Source: Siphonodentalium dalli (taxonomy: Eukaryota; Mollusca; Scaphopoda; Gadilida; Siphonodentaliidae). Taken from it: a DNA stretch of 64,000 nt. The notes under the pieces were generated by a model. It searched no databases, had not been told where the DNA came from, and saw only the letters and a list, made by a program, of their open reading frames with translations. The position numbers and the translations under genes are program-made. The stretch spans positions 143,425,954-143,489,953 of the forward strand of contig CP136064.1 of the NCBI GenBank assembly GCA_032622095.1, written 5' to 3'. Below, one piece after another: positions 1 to 10,430 of the stretch. Within the stretch, counting starts at the first letter, position 1. Each line of letters begins with the position of its first letter.

Positions 1-1660
1 AACTCTGGATTTGTTTTTTTACTCCCAGTCCCCATCCATACAGATGAACATAATTTCATAAATCAGGAGCCACATAACATTTAGTAATAATACATGTTTT
101 CCCCCAAAAACTTTGACGTCACCAGAAAGTTCTGTTGGCTGGAGGTAATATTACTGTTGGGTAAATGGTTAATATCGAAAGTAAACTAAATAAAAGTTAG
201 CAAGACATCTTTTTGAAAGATAAAAATGACGAAATATAGGAGCAGGCCTACTACAAATAAATCGCATCGTGTTACCTTGACCTTGATGATGCAATCGTGA
301 AATTCGACACTGTCAACATAATTAGGCTATGTTCAACTTATCGAAATAATCAATGCAGCATTATAATTAGTAGTAATTACAGAAAACGAAATTAATGTAG
401 AATATGAAAAGCAGCCCATGCACACATTTAATTGTCAGTTAAATGTTATGATTACTTCGCGTATTTATAACCTTTGCACTGCAGATTTGCATGGAATTTT
501 CCATTCATATTTCCACACGCTCTTTATTTACCATATTACGATTCATGAAAAAGTATGGAATATTACTGCTAAATGTTGCTAAAACTTTACATGTACAGCA
601 GGACACCCCCCCCCCCCCCATATGTCATGTTTCGAATTTCTATAACCTACTCTTGACTAAAGGGTAGAGAATCGTGTAGATCTACCCCCCCCCCCCCCCG
701 AAACTGCATGACCATGCAGAATGTAGGCATAACAGCAAAATTTCCTGCTTAGGCTAAAGTTAAACTCACTGTGGATATATATTTTTCTTTCTACGGCTGT
801 CTACTGGCGAGATTTGTTGTTTCCATGCATGTGCCGGTAAACAAAAATGCAATTGCCATGATTGCGTTATAAAGCACATCAAATGCTGCATGGACATCGC
901 ACATATTCCAATATAAATTTCGCCTAGGCTATGTATATTCGGAATATAGGCCTACGTGTACACAGGCCCGATATTTTTTTAAGCTTGAGTTAAATTGTCC
1001 CATGTTTGAAATTGTTTTATAAATCCGTTCACTGTGTGAAATCTTCGAGACGTATTACTCTGCAATGCCACGTGTGTTGTTCCCAGAAACGTAAATATTG
1101 ATGACCCCCAATTCCTGGAATCGGGCTAAAAATAGAACTTATACGACATCTCGTGTTAAGACTGCACTCGAGTGTGCATGCATTAATTGTGTCGCCGACG
1201 ATTCGCGATTAAATACAAATCTTTTACATTTGCCATAATATATGTATTTCTTTATTTCCTCCATATTTAAAAGTCGGATGTATTTAAACATATTACAAAC
1301 ACAATTAAGCTTTGAAGATAGTAGCCGCTGCATGCAACGCCGAAATAAATCTTAGAATTTAATCAATTGATGGATCTGTTCTATTTTTAGAAAGTGAAAG
1401 TAGCCACTTGCATTAAGGCCTATACTATACATATTTGGGTATGCTCCCCGTGAATTTATTTATTGATTTTGAAGATTTCCCGATGGGTGGGGTGTATTGT
1501 CCAGGTAAAATACCGATATTGTACGTAGCACCCACTGATCACCACAGTATAACATATAATAGTTCTACGACACGTGCCCCCTGATACTTTAAAACTTTAT
1601 ACTAACGATTTCTCATGTTAGGAAACTATTAAATCAATAATAAAGATAGGCCTATAAAAC
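1..1660. other. Intergenic, no gene seen
   Basis: AT-rich sequence with poly-C tracts near 606-620 and 686-700. No long reading frame, RNA gene or repeat structure could be supported. The word AGGCCTA recurs several times (for example near 246, 950 and 1648), which is a compositional habit and not a feature in itself. Confidence 0.6.
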
Positions 1661-2559
1661 ATAAAATCGCGATAAAAGTCCGGAGTAATCCCGATACAGA
1701 AACTTTCCAAACAACATGCGTTGTTTTCGGAATATGATACTCCGAAATGAAAGTAAACTCCGATAGATCGAATCCCGATAGACTATGTAAATATTCCGAT
1801 AATTTCCCGAAAAACGTTGCGTCATTTCCCGATAACTGTATATATAACTATCGGTATCCTATCGGGATCCCGATAGTAGTTTTGAGATGACCCCTTAGCG
1901 ATATAAACTATATTTGCAACATCGTCGGATTCTGAGAATACCGTAAACCCAGTGTATTTCAAATCTTGTATGCACCCAATAATATACTTACCAGTAGATA
2001 TCATATTCCACCGGTTCAAATCCTGCACGCATATAATTATACAGTCGACATAAATTTCAACTCAGTATATTATTATCATATAAATTCATCTGATATTATA
2101 ATTATTACGGAGATGTTTACGTCGACTGATAATTATAGGCCTATTTTAGCATTGCGCGAATATGGTTTCTATTTATGGGGAGGTTATTTCCTCAGCGAAG
2201 CGGAAATGGCCGAGTCGCTGAGAATGGACGTAACATGTTACATGTCTTTCTCCGTTGTGTCTGGTATATATATAAACAATATACACGAAGAACCGAAACG
2301 ACGATTTATTAAAAGCTCCTACGAAAATTCACGGGATCGGAGTTTTCCAAAACATACCGCACTTGAAGAACGGGAACTCCGATATAAAACTCCGATTGAA
2401 TCGGATGATTTTACCGACGACACAGCGAAAAATCTCCGACGGAATCGGAGTTTTATACCGATACAAAAACTCCGATTGCCATCGGTTATCGGAGATCGGA
2501 AATATCCATCGGAAACTCCGATTCCGACGTGAAACTCCGTCGGAATTGGACAAGCTCCC
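1661..2559. mobile_element. Fragment of a Harbinger-like non-autonomous element
   Basis: The segment is crowded with the octamer ACTCCGAT or its complement ATCGGAGT (about ten exact or near copies, densest at 2,330-2,540). Its right edge reads ...GACAAGCTCCC followed by TAA at 2,560-2,562. Reversed, this is GGGAGCTTGTC, closely matching the terminus GGGAGCATGTC of the 12,959-15,566 element, which also carries ATCGGAGT words inside and is flanked by TAA. No matching left end was found upstream, so this is probably a truncated relative. The short open frames here are by-products of the repeated words and are not called as genes. Confidence 0.4.
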
Positions 2560-3005
2560 TAATGACGCACTATTGTGCGTAGGGTTGTGCAATATAGCAT
2601 CAAATACGTCAGAACCATCAACTCTCGTGATCACGCATAGTATCTGATCCTGTGGGTCACATCTTTCTGGAAATCCCAGCTGGCGTCCCATCATCTTTAG
2701 ATGCTTGGGTTGAGTACAGCCCAAATAACTGCACTTTATGACTCTTAGATGTGGGTGGGTGGTGCAATGTAGCTCCATATGCTCCAGTACCATGAAATCA
2801 CGTGATTAAATTATAGTATCTGGGCCCGTGGTTATCTCTTGAAAATGGACAGTTGCGTCCATCAATTCTAGGTGCGTGGATGATAGACCTACTCAAATAA
2901 CTTAACTTTACGACCCATAGTTGTGCATGCATAGGTGGTGAAATACATTTCCAGGTATTCATCCATGCAGTAAAATGCATTACCATCACCCAATATTGAG
3001 CCTGT
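2560..3005. repeat. Tandem repeat, ~176-bp unit, about 2.5 copies
   Basis: The phrase 'agtatctg' starts units near 2,639 and 2,815. Both units continue with comparable blocks (a gtgggt/gtggtt block, a 'caaataact' block, a 'ggtggtg' block). A partial unit lies at 2,560-2,639. Divergence is considerable. Confidence 0.55.
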
Positions 3006-3009
3006 ATTT

Positions 3010-3910
3010 CCGTTATCACACCACTGCCTTAATTATAAGTAAGCCCTGACAGACTCCATTCCCGGTCCTCGTGTACAACATAAGTATGCCCCAATGCAAA
3101 GTAGCCATTTCTGTCAAATACACCCCTGCATTAAATAGTTGTTCGCCCCTACAAACACATAGCCCTGTATTAAATAGAAACGTTCCTGCCCAAAACACTT
3201 ATTTCTAATTATTTATCAATGTAACAGAAAGTATCCCCCACATAGACCCCCATTTCCGGACACACATCCCTTCATTAAACATATGTATGCCCCCCCCCTC
3301 CAACCGAACCATAATTATGGTACTACCGTCCCTGTATTAAAAAGCCGCGGTTATAAACCCAATTATACATCCCTGCATAAAATAGAAGCGCTCCCATTCA
3401 AAACACAGGCTTCATTTCAAGTATTCACTCTCGTGTCGAACGGAATTGCTACCCCCCCCCCCCCAAAATAGTGCCCCCATTTCCAGTAATACAACACTGC
3501 ATTAAATATATATAGCCCCAGATAAACCATTACCGCTAATGTGTCCTTGTATCAAACATGAGTATGACCCAACACAAAATGGCCATTTGCGGTGGTTATA
3601 CACGTATAGACAACAATACCCCGGCGCACAGTGTACCAATTTTGTTACGTCCCTGAATTAAACACTAGAGCGCCCCCCCCCCCACCCCCACACACACACA
3701 TCTGTGATACATAGAAGAGTTCCTACCCAATAAAGTCTTCATTTCCGAGTATTTATCAATGTAATATAAGACAATGCCCCCCCCCCCCCCCCAACATAGA
3801 GCCCACATTTCATTTGACAAATCCCTGTTTAAAACATAAGGACCCCCCCCCCCCAAAAAATATACCCCATATGAGGTGATACGTCCCCGTATTAAATAGT
3901 CGCGGACACA
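3010..3910. repeat. C-rich minisatellite, ~52-bp unit
   Basis: The phrase CCCTG[CT]ATTAAA recurs at about 3,132, 3,168, 3,273, 3,334, 3,382, 3,503, 3,549, 3,653, 3,826 and 3,888, with spacings near one or two times 52 bp. Poly-C runs of differing length follow many units. The C strand is the plus strand throughout. Reading frames with proline or glycine runs across it are artefacts. Confidence 0.6.
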
Positions 3911-4527
3911 TACTCAATAGTTCGATAGAGTAACGTATGTGAACGCGCGTATATGTGTACGTTACCAGATCGCGCCGATCGCGGCTGGGCGCAGGGCGCG
4001 TTTAACTAACGAAATACTCTATCTCTATATATATATACAACGGAACAGCGGACTGTAAAACCCCGTTGATCACGAGAAGGAACTGGTTCCATTGTATTTA
4101 GCCGAACAAAGTTGTGAACCTCTCGTGCCATCAAGTGCCGACGATGATGTACAGTCGGATTGTTAGGTTCCCGAAATTGAGGAATTTTGACAAATTCCAT
4201 TTTGTAGCCCCATGTCAGAGTTTAGTAGCTTGAGTTAACCTTCCTTACCAGCTTGTTGATAAGAGAAGGATCTAGACGTGCATTTAGATGTAACTGTTGC
4301 CTAGAATTCGTTTAGGATTGTATAAAAGTAACCTTCATAGAAATACTGGCTCCTGATAATGGAAGGTTAGAAGCGTTGACATTGGTCGACGTCGTCAATT
4401 TCAGTGTCTGACAGAGAGCTTTGCAGATCGATAGTCATCCTCTGCTTATCTCAAGAGGCAATACATTCCAACAATTTACCAAGTACTTGTTGGTATAACT
4501 GCATCACCATCTACATGTGGATTGTAT
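3911..4527. other. Intergenic, no gene seen
   Basis: A short GC-rich patch at 3,950-4,005 (gcgccgatcgcgg-like) and a TA microsatellite at 4,024-4,037 are the only local structures. Nothing else could be identified. Confidence 0.5.
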
Positions 4528-4552
4528 TTTATTTCAAAAATTAGCTACTCAC

Positions 4553-4722
4553 CTGACATAATTCATACAGAATTAGATTTATCTTAACCTCCGCAAACCG
4601 CCACTCAAAAATCGGAAACATGAAACGTTTCGTTTCGTTTGTTCCGTTTCCCAGTTAAAGTTTTTAGTTATTCCGAGCATGCGCATACCTGTATACTCAG
4701 TTTGATTTCTTGGCGCTCACAA
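4553..4722 (+). repeat. Left inverted terminal repeat of DIRS-1
   Basis: This pairs with 8,665-8,838 on the opposite strand. It includes 'cctgacataattcatacag' near the outer edge and a later 'cctgtatactcagtttgat' block; small indels separate the arms. The non-repeated outer extension is 4,528-4,552. Confidence 0.75.
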
Positions 4723-4836
4723 TTAGACATGCTGAAAATTAGTGCTGCTCTTACAATTTCAGAATCTGAGGCGTCTGTTTTTCTCTGACAGAGTCTACTG
4801 TAAATCTCCAGTGGATAATCTGCATAAGACCAAACG

Positions 4837-4965
4837 ATGGTTGCGCTACGATTTCTGGAGGAAAAGATTGCCTCGCAAGAACGGAAATTGGCAGAACTTC
4901 GCAAGGAAACCGGCGGAAAGTCAGACATTATTGTCAGTCTAGGTCAAAGTATTCAGACCAGGTGA
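4837..4965 (+). pseudogene. Possible gag-like N-terminal fragment of DIRS-1
   Basis: A 42-codon frame begins at ATG 4,837 and ends at TGA 4,963-4,965. The peptide is charged and heptad-like (FLEEKIASQERKLAELRKE), consistent with a short coiled coil. It lies where the gag-like ORF of a DIRS element should start. The final codons read CAG-ACC-AGG-TGA, so a splice donor at AG|GTGATC is an alternative reading. No homology can be asserted. Confidence 0.3.
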
Positions 4966-4984
4966 TCTTGTAGATCGACCGATA

Positions 4985-5165
4985 AACACACAAGTCGAGG
5001 GGATCTTCAGGATCGCCCGTTAAGACACAAGTCCTAATGCTCAGGAGCTGAAGAGGCTGTCCGAAAAGCAAGACATAAACACTCAAGTCGAGGGGATCTT
5101 CAGGATCCCCGGTAAGACACAAGTCTAATGCTCAGGAGCCGAAGAGGGTGCATGCCTTGTGGAAG
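4985..5165 (+). repeat. Tandem duplication, ~94-bp unit, two copies
   Basis: The block 'caagtcgaggggatcttcag' occurs near 4,990 and again near 5,084, each followed by a 'taagacacaagt...aatgctcaggagc' block. It lies inside DIRS-1 just after the gag-like fragment. Confidence 0.6.
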
Positions 5166-6343
5166 GCGTTCAAGCAAAGGTTAACTTGAATTGACAACAA
5201 TAAAACCAAAATTGGAGACAATTTTTTCGATGTCAACTAAAGTGTTGGATCAATTACCGGTAGGCCTTGAATCATTTGATTTGTCAACAAAAACAGAAAA
5301 GTTGTGAATGAACCTTAAGAGAGATTTGATAGACAAATCTTCTCAATGACCACCCAGAAAAGTTACAAGAACTGTTAACCTGGCCGAAACGTGCGGAATA
5401 GTTTAGTGATGATCACGACCAACCATCCACATCGAAATCAGATCGAATCAGCTGTGTGTTGAGCTTATTTAAAAAAATAATGCTTATGCAATATCTTACT
5501 GAAGCCTCATTCAAATATTTGGAGTCGGGTTTTTATTATGCTCATTCCCGGAGGTTTTAAATACACATTCCGATGTGACGAAATCTGATAGAAGTTTGTA
5601 GCCACGTGCAGCATGTAAACAGTTTACTATGTCGCAACACTGGATACATAAAGCGATTTCACCGCTGTCATTGAATGTGCTGCTGTTTTGCCGTTGAATC
5701 TCAGATACTAATGTATATAATATGATAAATAACGGTGGAGACGGGTTGTTTATTTGTATAATAAATGGTGTAATAATGAGTCCATTAAAATTCTTTTAGA
5801 GGTGAAATCGTAAGACGAGTCCATTTGTTGTTTATTCCGAATTTGTACTTTTGTTTTTCACACATATCCGGTTTAAATATATCACACATTCTTTCCGGGA
5901 TTTTGGGAATAAAAGTTAATAATAGTGAAGAGTAAGATAACTGTGTTCAATATTTTAATTCAATGAATATTATCCTTCTTTATGGAGAGTTCTGTGGCTG
6001 AATCTCCGCCGATATTTGCTTTGAATATCTCCAGGTCTTCCCGACACTTACGTGTACTTTCCGGTCGTAGCTCAAACTCTCCGAAGATGTGTCAAGATTT
6101 CACCCCAATTTCGAGTTACCGTTGTATAAGGCGTACCAATATTCTGGGCTATATATATTCAGGTAAGAAAAGATGCGACTTATACACCCAACATTTACTG
6201 TAGTCATGGATCAATTTAGATTTGTGAAGATGCTGAATCAAGTCTGTCATAAAGCACTGAAAATTGAAAAGTTTCGCGAGAATAATTACGAGAAACAATT
6301 CAGTTATTCTTGTCGTATCTTAAGGTCTGATGGATGACTGGAT

Positions 6344-6790
6344 TTGTCTAAATCCACCCCAAACAGGCCTATTGCAAGACATGGAGATGTTCGTGGAAAC
6401 CATTCTAAATCTGGTTTTTTATTGATATATGTCAAAAGATCTCATTTGGAGCCATCCAAAATATTAACTTATTTTGGGAACCATGTTTCATTTGGACAAA
6501 TGGTTAGTTTGTCTCACAGTATATCGTATAAGAGTACTCCATCAGGCAGTAATGGATCCGTTGAAATGACGGGACACTGCCCGCAGTTATCTACATATGT
6601 TAGGCATCATAGCATCATGCCTTGAGTTGATTCAGAATGCTTGTCTTGACAGGAGACTCGTTCGATGATATCTATCTCTTGAAAAGATGGCAACCAGTTC
6701 GCCATTCATACAAGCTTATGGTCCCGTGTACACAAGAAGATCTGGCACCCCATCTGGACTGGTGGTAACACATACCAAACATGCAACAGG
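6344..6790 (+). pseudogene. DIRS-1 reverse transcriptase/RNase H junction remnant
   Basis: Translation in shifting frames gives short blocks typical of the end of DIRS reverse transcriptases: LTYFGNHVSFG (near 6,460), ASCLELIQNAC (near 6,610), LLKRWQPVRHSY (near 6,676) and PHLDWW (near 6,750). In intact relatives these follow the YLDD catalytic region and lead to RNase H. At least two frameshifts and one stop separate the blocks. The catalytic aspartate motif was not found upstream, consistent with internal deletion or heavy decay. Confidence 0.6.
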
Positions 6791-7154
6791 ATTGATTCCT
6801 TTTTTTCAGATCGTAAATATGGTTTTCGATCACAACCGATGCCAGTCTTCAGGAAAGGGGGTCCCATTTTGGGGCAAGACAGTACAGGGTATCAACAGTC
6901 TGGAGATGAAAGCAGTATTATATACATGCAGTATTGGATACATGCATTAATACATGCAGTATTATATACATGTATTAACAATAAAACACTTCACACAAAG
7001 CGCTTATACAAACAAACAATACAAGGTCCAAATCCTTTTTTGTCAGTTAGCTCAGGAACCTTGGTTCTAAAATCAGCTCACATACATGTACTAGTAGCAG
7101 GGTCCAGAACCAGCTTGTAGATTTTTATTTTGTCTTTGGGCTCAACCAACCATG

Positions 7155-7500
7155 GATCCGTTTTGCTAATTTTTCACAAGAAGAAGAACATAAATTTGTG
7201 ATAGATGCTCTCTCTTTTTCACGAAGGAGTTTATATGTTCATGCATTTCCACCAATTTCACGGTTTTCCCCAAGTTTTACAACTTGTGAGTCCTTTTCAG
7301 TGCGAGTTGATTTTAATAGATCTGCATTGACCAAGACAGTCTGATTTTCCAATGATTTTAAATCTTCTAGTCAAATCATCCACTCCTTTTACCAGTTGTG
7401 GGACAGATATTAACACAATATCAGGGGAGGGTACACGTACCTAATCCGGAACCATACCTGATGAACCTGACGGTTTGGCATCATTCTGTTAACAGATATG
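7155..7500 (+). pseudogene. DIRS-1 methyltransferase-like domain remnant
   Basis: One frame near 7,200-7,260 reads IDALSFSRRSLYVHAFPPIS, resembling the DAxSxxW...YAFPP signature of the domain between RNase H and the tyrosine recombinase of DIRS elements. A further block, PNPEPYLMNLTVWHHSVNR near 7,442-7,490, fits the linker ahead of the recombinase. Stops and frameshifts are present. Recognition rests on remembered family motifs. Confidence 0.5.
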
Positions 7501-7899
7501 ATCTTGGCAACTTGGAACACGAAAATAGTATCAGTCTAAATATTTAATAGTAAATATAGTGTTCCGACAGGTTCCGAGCGAAAAAAAATAAAAATAATAA
7601 TTTCTCATGATGCATCTTTAGCAAATATAGTTAATTTGTTTTTTAGTCAGATATGTTTGCTTTGGGTTTTACAAATACTGTACGGTTGCAGGATACAGTT
7701 TTCATGCTCTCATCAATTCTGCCACTGGGTTGCGAAAATAGCAGTGGGACAACACCCACACATTATTCGGAAAAAAAGTTGGAAATATTGAAGAATCCTC
7801 CATTTGTACCTTAGACTTGGCTAATTTGAAAACTGGTAGCTTACATTGAAGACAATATTTTCTTGTTTGCCAATACCACTTTCGAAGGTGAAGTCACTG

Positions 7900-8345
7900 T
7901 AGTGATTTACAAAGTCTACACTTGGGTAGCAATGATATGAGAGTTCAATGGCAGGGCATTACTTTTTACGAAATGACCCTTTCTAAGTAGCATCATTCTC
8001 ATCAAGGTCCTTTCACCTTACTTTGAGAGAGATGTCAGAGTGGATCCGGAAAGTGCTCTTTGATGTTTGTGGATGGAACAAATAATAACAATAATCGACC
8101 CCATACACCAGTCTCATCACAAACTATATCTTCCTGGTTAGTTAAGCTTATAAGAAGGTTTTTTGTTTCTTTTCCAAGTGACAACAACATTACGGCTCAT
8201 TTCACACTTTGGATTGAATCTTCGTGAGCACTCTTCTTTGGAGCAGGAATGAGAGACTTTCTGGAAAGTGCTGATTGTGCACTTTATGCATCTATATTTA
8301 TCAAGTTCTACTTGACAGATGTTGGCACTGAAGTGCTAAGTGTTG
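7900..8345 (+). pseudogene. DIRS-1 tyrosine recombinase remnant
   Basis: The end of the recombinase can be aligned by eye with that of the young DIRS at 43.8-44.1 kb. PVSSQTISSWLVKLI (near 8,108) matches PVSSQTISRWLVECI, and FIKFYLTDVGTEVLS (near 8,298) matches FIRHYLKPLNIEVLS. The HxxR box that reads HSTR in the young copy is HFTL here, so the catalytic arginine is lost. Frameshifts and an in-frame stop also break the region. It is a dead recombinase. Confidence 0.6.
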
Positions 8346-8512
8346 GTTAGATTCCCCAGCAAGTCTGGTGTGAAGGAAAAAGTGTTTTGGTTATCACATG
8401 TAAATAATGTTCAGTATATGTTATGATGTAACTCATGAAAGAACATTTCATGGAAGAACCATGGGACAACAGTATCAGACCAGAGCTATGCAGAGCAGCT
8501 ATGAAATCAGCA

Positions 8513-8618
8513 TAATTCTGTATGAATTATGTCAGGTGAGTAGCTAATTTTTTAAATAAAATTAGCAGATTTGGACACAAGTCCAAATTTTATGAATAAA
8601 TTATAATCACCTGACATA
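8513..8618 (+). repeat. Internal complementary region of DIRS-1
   Basis: Bases 8,513-8,560 are the reverse complement of the left outer end and 8,561-8,618 of the right outer end. The junction reads ...aaataaaa|attagcag.... It also folds with the adjacent right terminus, so on its own 8,561-8,887 looks like a MITE. Confidence 0.75.
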
Positions 8619-8664
8619 ATTCATTCTCGCCCTCCTCCCATCAGATACAGTTGTCCCATGGCTG

Positions 8665-8887
8665 ATTGTGGCGCCATGGGATCAAACTGAGTATACAGGT
8701 ATGCGCAATGCGCATGCTCGGAATAACTAAAAAACTTTAACTGGGAAACGGAACAAACGAAACGTTTCATGTTTCCGATTTTTGAGTGGCGGTTTGCGGA
8801 GGTTAAGATAAATCTAATTCTGTATGAATTATGTCAGGTCAGTATAATTTATTCATAAAATTTGGACTTGTGTCCAAATCTGCTAAT
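8665..8887 (-). repeat. Right inverted terminal repeat and outer end of DIRS-1
   Basis: Bases 8,665-8,838 pair with 4,553-4,722. The outer extension 8,839-8,887 is unique to this end and ends ...aaatctgctaat. It is copied in inverted form in the internal complementary region. Confidence 0.7.
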
Positions 8888-8935
8888 TGTATGCTGAAAG
8901 TCAGCTGTTTAATAGAACGATATCCATAAAGTTAT

Positions 8936-10430
8936 ATAGATAAGATAAGATAAGATTTATTAAAACAAACCATAAAACAATGGTGTCTGTCGTAACATAA
9001 TATATATACAATATACATCTGAGAAAGAAATCATATATTTGGTGACTATAAATTGACTATAATAGGTGAAACATCTGTGGAGGACCCTGTCAGTCTAGAG
9101 AGCATGCAATAAATTCACATATCAATTTTGTTTCGCGTGCTGTGTCTGGGTCAAGAAGACATCGAAAATTATTGAAAGATTCTTTTGATCCTTGTTGTAA
9201 AATTTTTGGTTCAACTTGTTGATTGAGTTTTACAAATAAATTATTTCTTTGGTTAATATTCTTCTTACAGAAAAGGAAAAAATGTTCTTCGTCTTCTAAC
9301 TGAAGACATAGAGAGCAAGTTCTTTGAGATAATGTTGGTTTTGGGCATTTCTGTCTTTCCTTTTCTATGGCTAAATTATGAGCACTGATCCTCATTGCAC
9401 TCAGGTGCCTGGTGAGAGATTTAGGTATCCCTAGTGTTAAATAAATTTGAGTTTTGAACTCCTTATATATTTTTCCAAACAAATAAAGTTTGTTATCCAT
9501 TGTAACATCTTGTGAATAGGTCTGAAGTTTTTTATCTACATCCGCCTTGTAAGAATATAATATAGGGTCCTCCAAGTTGTCTGCATCCAATGTTTCTAAG
9601 TTTATGTTGAATCTTGTCAAAGAAGAATTTACAATAGAATACCAGGATGGACTGCCTTTATGGAAGAGTTCCTTGTCCAGTTCAAATATTTCTTTTAAAA
9701 AGCGATCGTTTGGCAAGTTGGTAAGTCTAAGCAGGTATTTTATAGCCAGTTTAGTAATAGAATTTGCCATTGGCTCTCTTCCAAGTTCGCATCTACTGCC
9801 CAAATTCGAGGATTTTCGATGAACCCCAAGAGTATACTTGCAAAATCTATTGTGTAATTTTTCAAAGGGTGTTTGATCATTGAAAAATGCCTTTGTAGAA
9901 TAATTCCCAACCCAAATTTCAGATCCATATAACAGTATTGGTTTAATTAGGGTATCAAATAATTTCATATCTGTTTCCCTACTAGAGAAATTAAAGTCAA
10001 GAATTTTTGATTTAAGTGAAAATAGTGCTTTTGAAGCTTGTTTTGCCATGTATTGGGCAGCATGTTTTAAGTTTCCATTAAAATATAAAGGCAATCCTAG
10101 ATATTTATAACTGTCAACAATTTCAACTTCATGATCCCCGATGCTAAACAACATCTTGGATTTGTTCCTCCTTGTTTTACTAAAAACTAAAGCTTTGGTT
10201 TTACCCATGTTCACCTTCAGTTTCCATTTATTACAGTAAGTAGACAGTGCATCCAAACAAGACTGTAGCCCAGATTCACTCTCAGAAAGTAGAACCAAAT
10301 CATCAGCATACATTAGAAGATTAGTTTGTGTTGATTTGAGAGTGATCGGATGTGTTATTGAAAAATCGAAAATTTCAGTTATGTCATTTGTGTATACGTT
10401 AAATAAGCACCCCGTTCTACCAAAAATGAT
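8936..10430 (-). mobile_element. 5'-truncated non-LTR (LINE) retrotransposon
   Basis: The minus strand carries the C-terminal part of a non-LTR reverse transcriptase. Its 3' end is a short TTATC-type tandem tail (plus strand 'agataagataagataagat' at 8,938-8,957), the kind of microsatellite tail seen in CR1/L2-like elements. Coding similarity stops near 10,430, giving the 5' truncation typical of target-primed reverse transcription. The tail starts 48 bp from the right end of DIRS-1. Clade assignment is not attempted. Confidence 0.8.
9090..10410 (-). pseudogene. Non-LTR reverse transcriptase, C-terminal half
   Basis: An uninterrupted frame of 407 codons runs from 10,313 to 9,090, and the same frame stays open upstream to about 10,425, adding GCLFNVYTND just before the catalytic motif. 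The catalytic box is YADDLVLLSE at the start of the 407-codon part. It is followed by the thumb motifs KLKVNMGKTKALVFSK and the YKYLG block. Near the C terminus there is a CSLC...HFFLFC cysteine/histidine cluster, the zinc-knuckle-like end common in these proteins. The fingers domain and the endonuclease are absent. The long open frame with no ATG context of its own suggests a recent but 5'-truncated copy. It is not a host gene. Confidence 0.85.

Larger units (their letters stand above)
4528..8887 (+). mobile_element. Old DIRS-like tyrosine-recombinase retrotransposon (DIRS-1 of window)
   Basis: The element has the DIRS architecture: a left inverted terminal repeat, decayed coding region, an internal complementary region, and a right inverted terminal repeat. 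Bases 4,553-4,722 match the reverse complement of 8,665-8,838. The segment 8,513-8,618 is the reverse complement of the left outer end (8,513-8,560 against 4,528-4,576, one mismatch) fused to the reverse complement of the right outer end (8,561-8,618 against 8,828-8,887, about three mismatches). In the DIRS family this fusion is the template for joining ends during circle formation. RT/RNase H, methyltransferase-like and tyrosine recombinase remnants lie in order on the plus strand between 6.34 and 8.35 kb. Both ends are next to ATT in the flank. At 4.36 kb it is shorter than the intact-looking copy at 39.8 kb, so internal loss is likely. Confidence 0.8.

Noticed and set aside
2010-2035. tRNA-like B box (ggttcaaatcc)
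   Set aside because: The flanking bases do not form a T-arm stem and no A box or acceptor stem is present.
1-2200. Over-representation of AGGCCTA as a functional motif
   Set aside because: It appears scattered without spacing or strand pattern and is probably a background word preference.
1966-2793. Overlapping ORFs on both strands
   Set aside because: They arise from the repeated tccgat words, which lack stops in several frames.
8561-8887. A 327-bp MITE with ~60-bp terminal inverted repeats
   Set aside because: The inverted arms are fully explained as the internal complementary region plus right terminus of the DIRS element, since 8,513-8,560 also matches the far left end.
9090-10313. A 407-codon host gene
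   Set aside because: The YADD box, thumb motifs and C-terminal cysteine/histidine cluster are those of a non-LTR reverse transcriptase, and the element has a microsatellite tail and 5' truncation.
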